From assembly GCA_018806915.1 (NCBI GenBank), contig JAGKQI010000091.1, positions 1,054,001 to 1,118,000 on the forward strand: a DNA stretch of 64,000 nt, read 5' to 3'. The stretch is from Phytophthora colocasiae (Eukaryota; Oomycota; Peronosporomycetes; Peronosporales; Peronosporaceae). A program made the translations under genes and the position numbers. The notes under the pieces were generated by a model that had not been told where the DNA came from, searched no databases, and saw only the letters and a program-made list of their open reading frames with translations. Below are positions 63,639-64,000 of the stretch, piece by piece; position 1 is the first letter of the stretch, and every line of letters starts with the position of its first letter.

Positions 63639-64000
63639 TTACTCTTGGTCGAGAATTCGGGTGACGCGGTTCGTGACCGCTTGGTCTGCGAGCGGCAAGA
63701 AGTCCTCGGAGGGGGTTGTCTGCAAGTTCTCGACGGTCGCGTTGAAGATGTTGCTGATGTTACGGATGCGGATCTCGCGGTTGTAGACGCGAAACGCGAA
63801 CACCCCAAAGCGGATGTACTGACCGGCAATGTCGTTCCCTGCCTTTTCAAGAAACCTTAGTAACAAAAATAAAGTATTAGTCACAACGTACATCGATTTG
63901 TTCGAGTATCCAGTCGTCAATGCGCTTACGAACGCTATCCCGCAACGTGATGCCGTTCGCGTAGTACTGCGGAGGTACCAGCACCTCACATCCTAAGGCG
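63639..64000 (-). CDS. Array gene copy 6, partial at right edge
   Basis: Exon 2 (63842-63639) and the end of exon 1 (from 63892 to the edge) of another unit. The coiled-coil part lies outside the window. No indel is seen in the visible part. Confidence 0.6.

Larger units (their letters stand above)
54194..64000 (-). repeat. Tandem array of a 1.67-kb gene-bearing unit, continues beyond right edge
   Basis: The start codon of the encoded protein recurs at 54620, 56285, 57950, 59617, 61289 and 62954, giving spacings of 1665, 1665, 1667, 1672 and 1665 bp. Units are nearly identical apart from small indels, mostly in short base runs. The spacer of about 0.7 kb holds three or four degenerate sub-repeats of about 110 bp with TTCGTGTTTGGAGAAAAAG and GAGCTCGATCTCAAATCTG. 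The array enters an inverted/chimeric junction at its left end and is cut by the window on the right. Confidence 0.95.

Overview
The window looks like nuclear DNA of an oomycete, most likely Phytophthora or a close relative. Supporting signs are short GT-AG introns of about 50-75 nt, tight spacing of housekeeping genes, a kinesin-2 (flagellar) motor, a TCATTCC initiator-like motif ahead of the lipin gene, and a mix of Ty3-like, PIF/Harbinger, Crypton and MULE elements. The taxonomic call is inference; no marker gene fixes the species.

Layout: (1) 1-3.4 kb is transposon debris: a 198-bp LTR beside a long minus-strand ORF running off the left edge, then a broken PIF/Harbinger transposase. (2) 3.9-5.9 kb holds a lipin-like protein whose catalytic aspartate is replaced. 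(3) 6.1-23.4 kb holds one six-exon gene with TPR-like and IQ regions that runs into a coding tandem array of 114 full copies of a 129-bp (43-residue) unit. (4) 23.7-26.1 kb is kinesin-2; 26.9-28.9 kb an ankyrin protein with a PP1-docking-like motif; 28.9-32.0 kb is gene-poor. (5) 32.0-38.5 kb is a divergent pair: an ORC1/Cdc6-type AAA+ protein with a PWWP-like start, and a paralogue without the ATPase. Both carry the same four-repeat module in the order A-A-B-B, and they share a promoter with E2F-like sites. (6) 38.6-45.9 kb holds a five-exon 107-aa coiled-coil gene, Leo1 (PAF1 complex), a large ankyrin protein and a Rex-type DEDDh exonuclease. (7) 46.3-52.3 kb is a second mobile-element zone: a frameshifted Crypton, an apparently intact two-gene Harbinger element with TIRs and target duplication, and a MULE remnant. 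(8) 52.6-53.2 kb has two hairpins and a tRNA-like relic. (9) 53.2-64 kb is a chimeric, partly inverted junction followed by a tandem array of a 1.67-kb unit, each carrying a minus-strand two-exon coiled-coil gene, which continues past the right edge.

Themes: DNA replication and chromatin (ORC1-like, its paralogue, Leo1), RNA processing (Rex exonuclease) and possibly the flagellum (kinesin-2; the IQ/TPR giant is only a neighbour). The points most worth following up are the 114-unit coding repeat, the shared A-A-B-B module, the probable lipin pseudoenzyme and the 1.67-kb gene array with its inversion junction.
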